Below are positions 58,049-58,084 of a stretch of 58,084 nucleotides of DNA, in pieces. How positions within the stretch are numbered: the first letter of the stretch is position 1; each line of letters opens with the position of its first letter. The notes under the pieces are model-generated. The model saw nothing but the letters and a program-made list of their open reading frames with translations. It was not told the DNA's origin and made no database searches. Both the position numbers and the translations under genes were made by a program. Origin of the DNA: an uncultured Oscillospiraceae bacterium (GTDB taxonomy: Bacteria > Bacillota > Clostridia > Oscillospirales > Oscillospiraceae); contig CANRLZ010000006.1 of NCBI GenBank assembly GCA_947631595.1, forward strand, positions 1 through 58,084, written 5' to 3'.

Positions 58049-58084
58049 TTAGTAGGAGACGCCCTGCCACAGCATGGCTTCCGC
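58049..58084 (-). CDS. C-terminus of a gene continuing beyond the window
   Basis: On the minus strand the frame AEAMLWQGVSY followed by TAA runs off the right edge. Only 11 residues are visible, so the product cannot be named. The terminator at 58009-58034 lies directly after the stop. Confidence 0.4.
   Translation of the reverse strand, partial: AEAMLWQGVSY

Overview
The window is G+C-rich DNA from a Gram-positive anaerobe, most likely an Oscillospiraceae-type gut Firmicute (Flavonifractor, Lawsonibacter or Intestinimonas-like). The inference rests on S-layer homology (SLH) repeats on secreted proteins, a perfect CIRCE operator before clpB, a carD-ispD-ispF cluster, strong AGGAGG-type ribosome sites and a PBSX/Xkd-type contractile prophage. 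The genus is inferred, not proven.

Layout. 1-10129 is host: a partial SLH exoprotein, nagA, a 2167-residue secreted M60-type metalloprotease with dockerin-like, Fn3, discoidin-like and SLH parts, and a secreted CHAP/NlpC-like protein. 10187-49008 is one apparently intact prophage of about 38.8 kb inserted into the 3' half of tRNA-Gly(CCC). It is bounded by 50-bp direct repeats and carries paired 10-bp arm-type repeats at both ends. 49034-58084 is host again: a GNAT acetyltransferase, clpB, an aminotransferase, a DUF2461 protein, a polysaccharide deacetylase, carD-ispD-ispF, and a repeat protein of the Ltp type.

Prophage logic. A leftward operon (small RHH-like protein, DnaQ-like exonuclease, integrase) and a rightward early operon diverge from a control region of five GTTCNGAAC-type operators placed around two promoters. 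The early operon encodes an RHH protein, an XRE protein, an excisionase-like protein, a replication initiator containing its own iterons and A/G-rich tract, DnaB, ParA, a Cys-rich ParB, a second tyrosine recombinase, many small proteins and an HUH Rep-like protein preceded by a dense cluster of palindromes. After a strong terminator comes the late region: HNH nuclease, a stand-alone ParB-like domain protein, a radical SAM enzyme, terminases, portal, protease, capsid, contractile tail (sheath, tube, -1 frameshifted chaperone, tape measure, Xkd baseplate), fibre, amidase and two holins. A convergent cassette at the right end encodes an HTH protein, an AcrVA2-family anti-CRISPR homologue and an unknown protein.

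Most notable signals: (1) six copies of a 17-bp palindrome, consensus GTGTCCAAWTTGGACAC, scattered over the prophage and not seen outside it, which look like dispersed parS sites for the phage ParAB or repressor stoperators; (2) a radical SAM enzyme next to a free ParB-like domain, at the site where related phages often have a ParB-methyltransferase; (3) the AcrVA2 homologue; (4) an in-gene origin whose third iteron is out of frame, showing selection on DNA; (5) a possible second, HUH-type replication locus.
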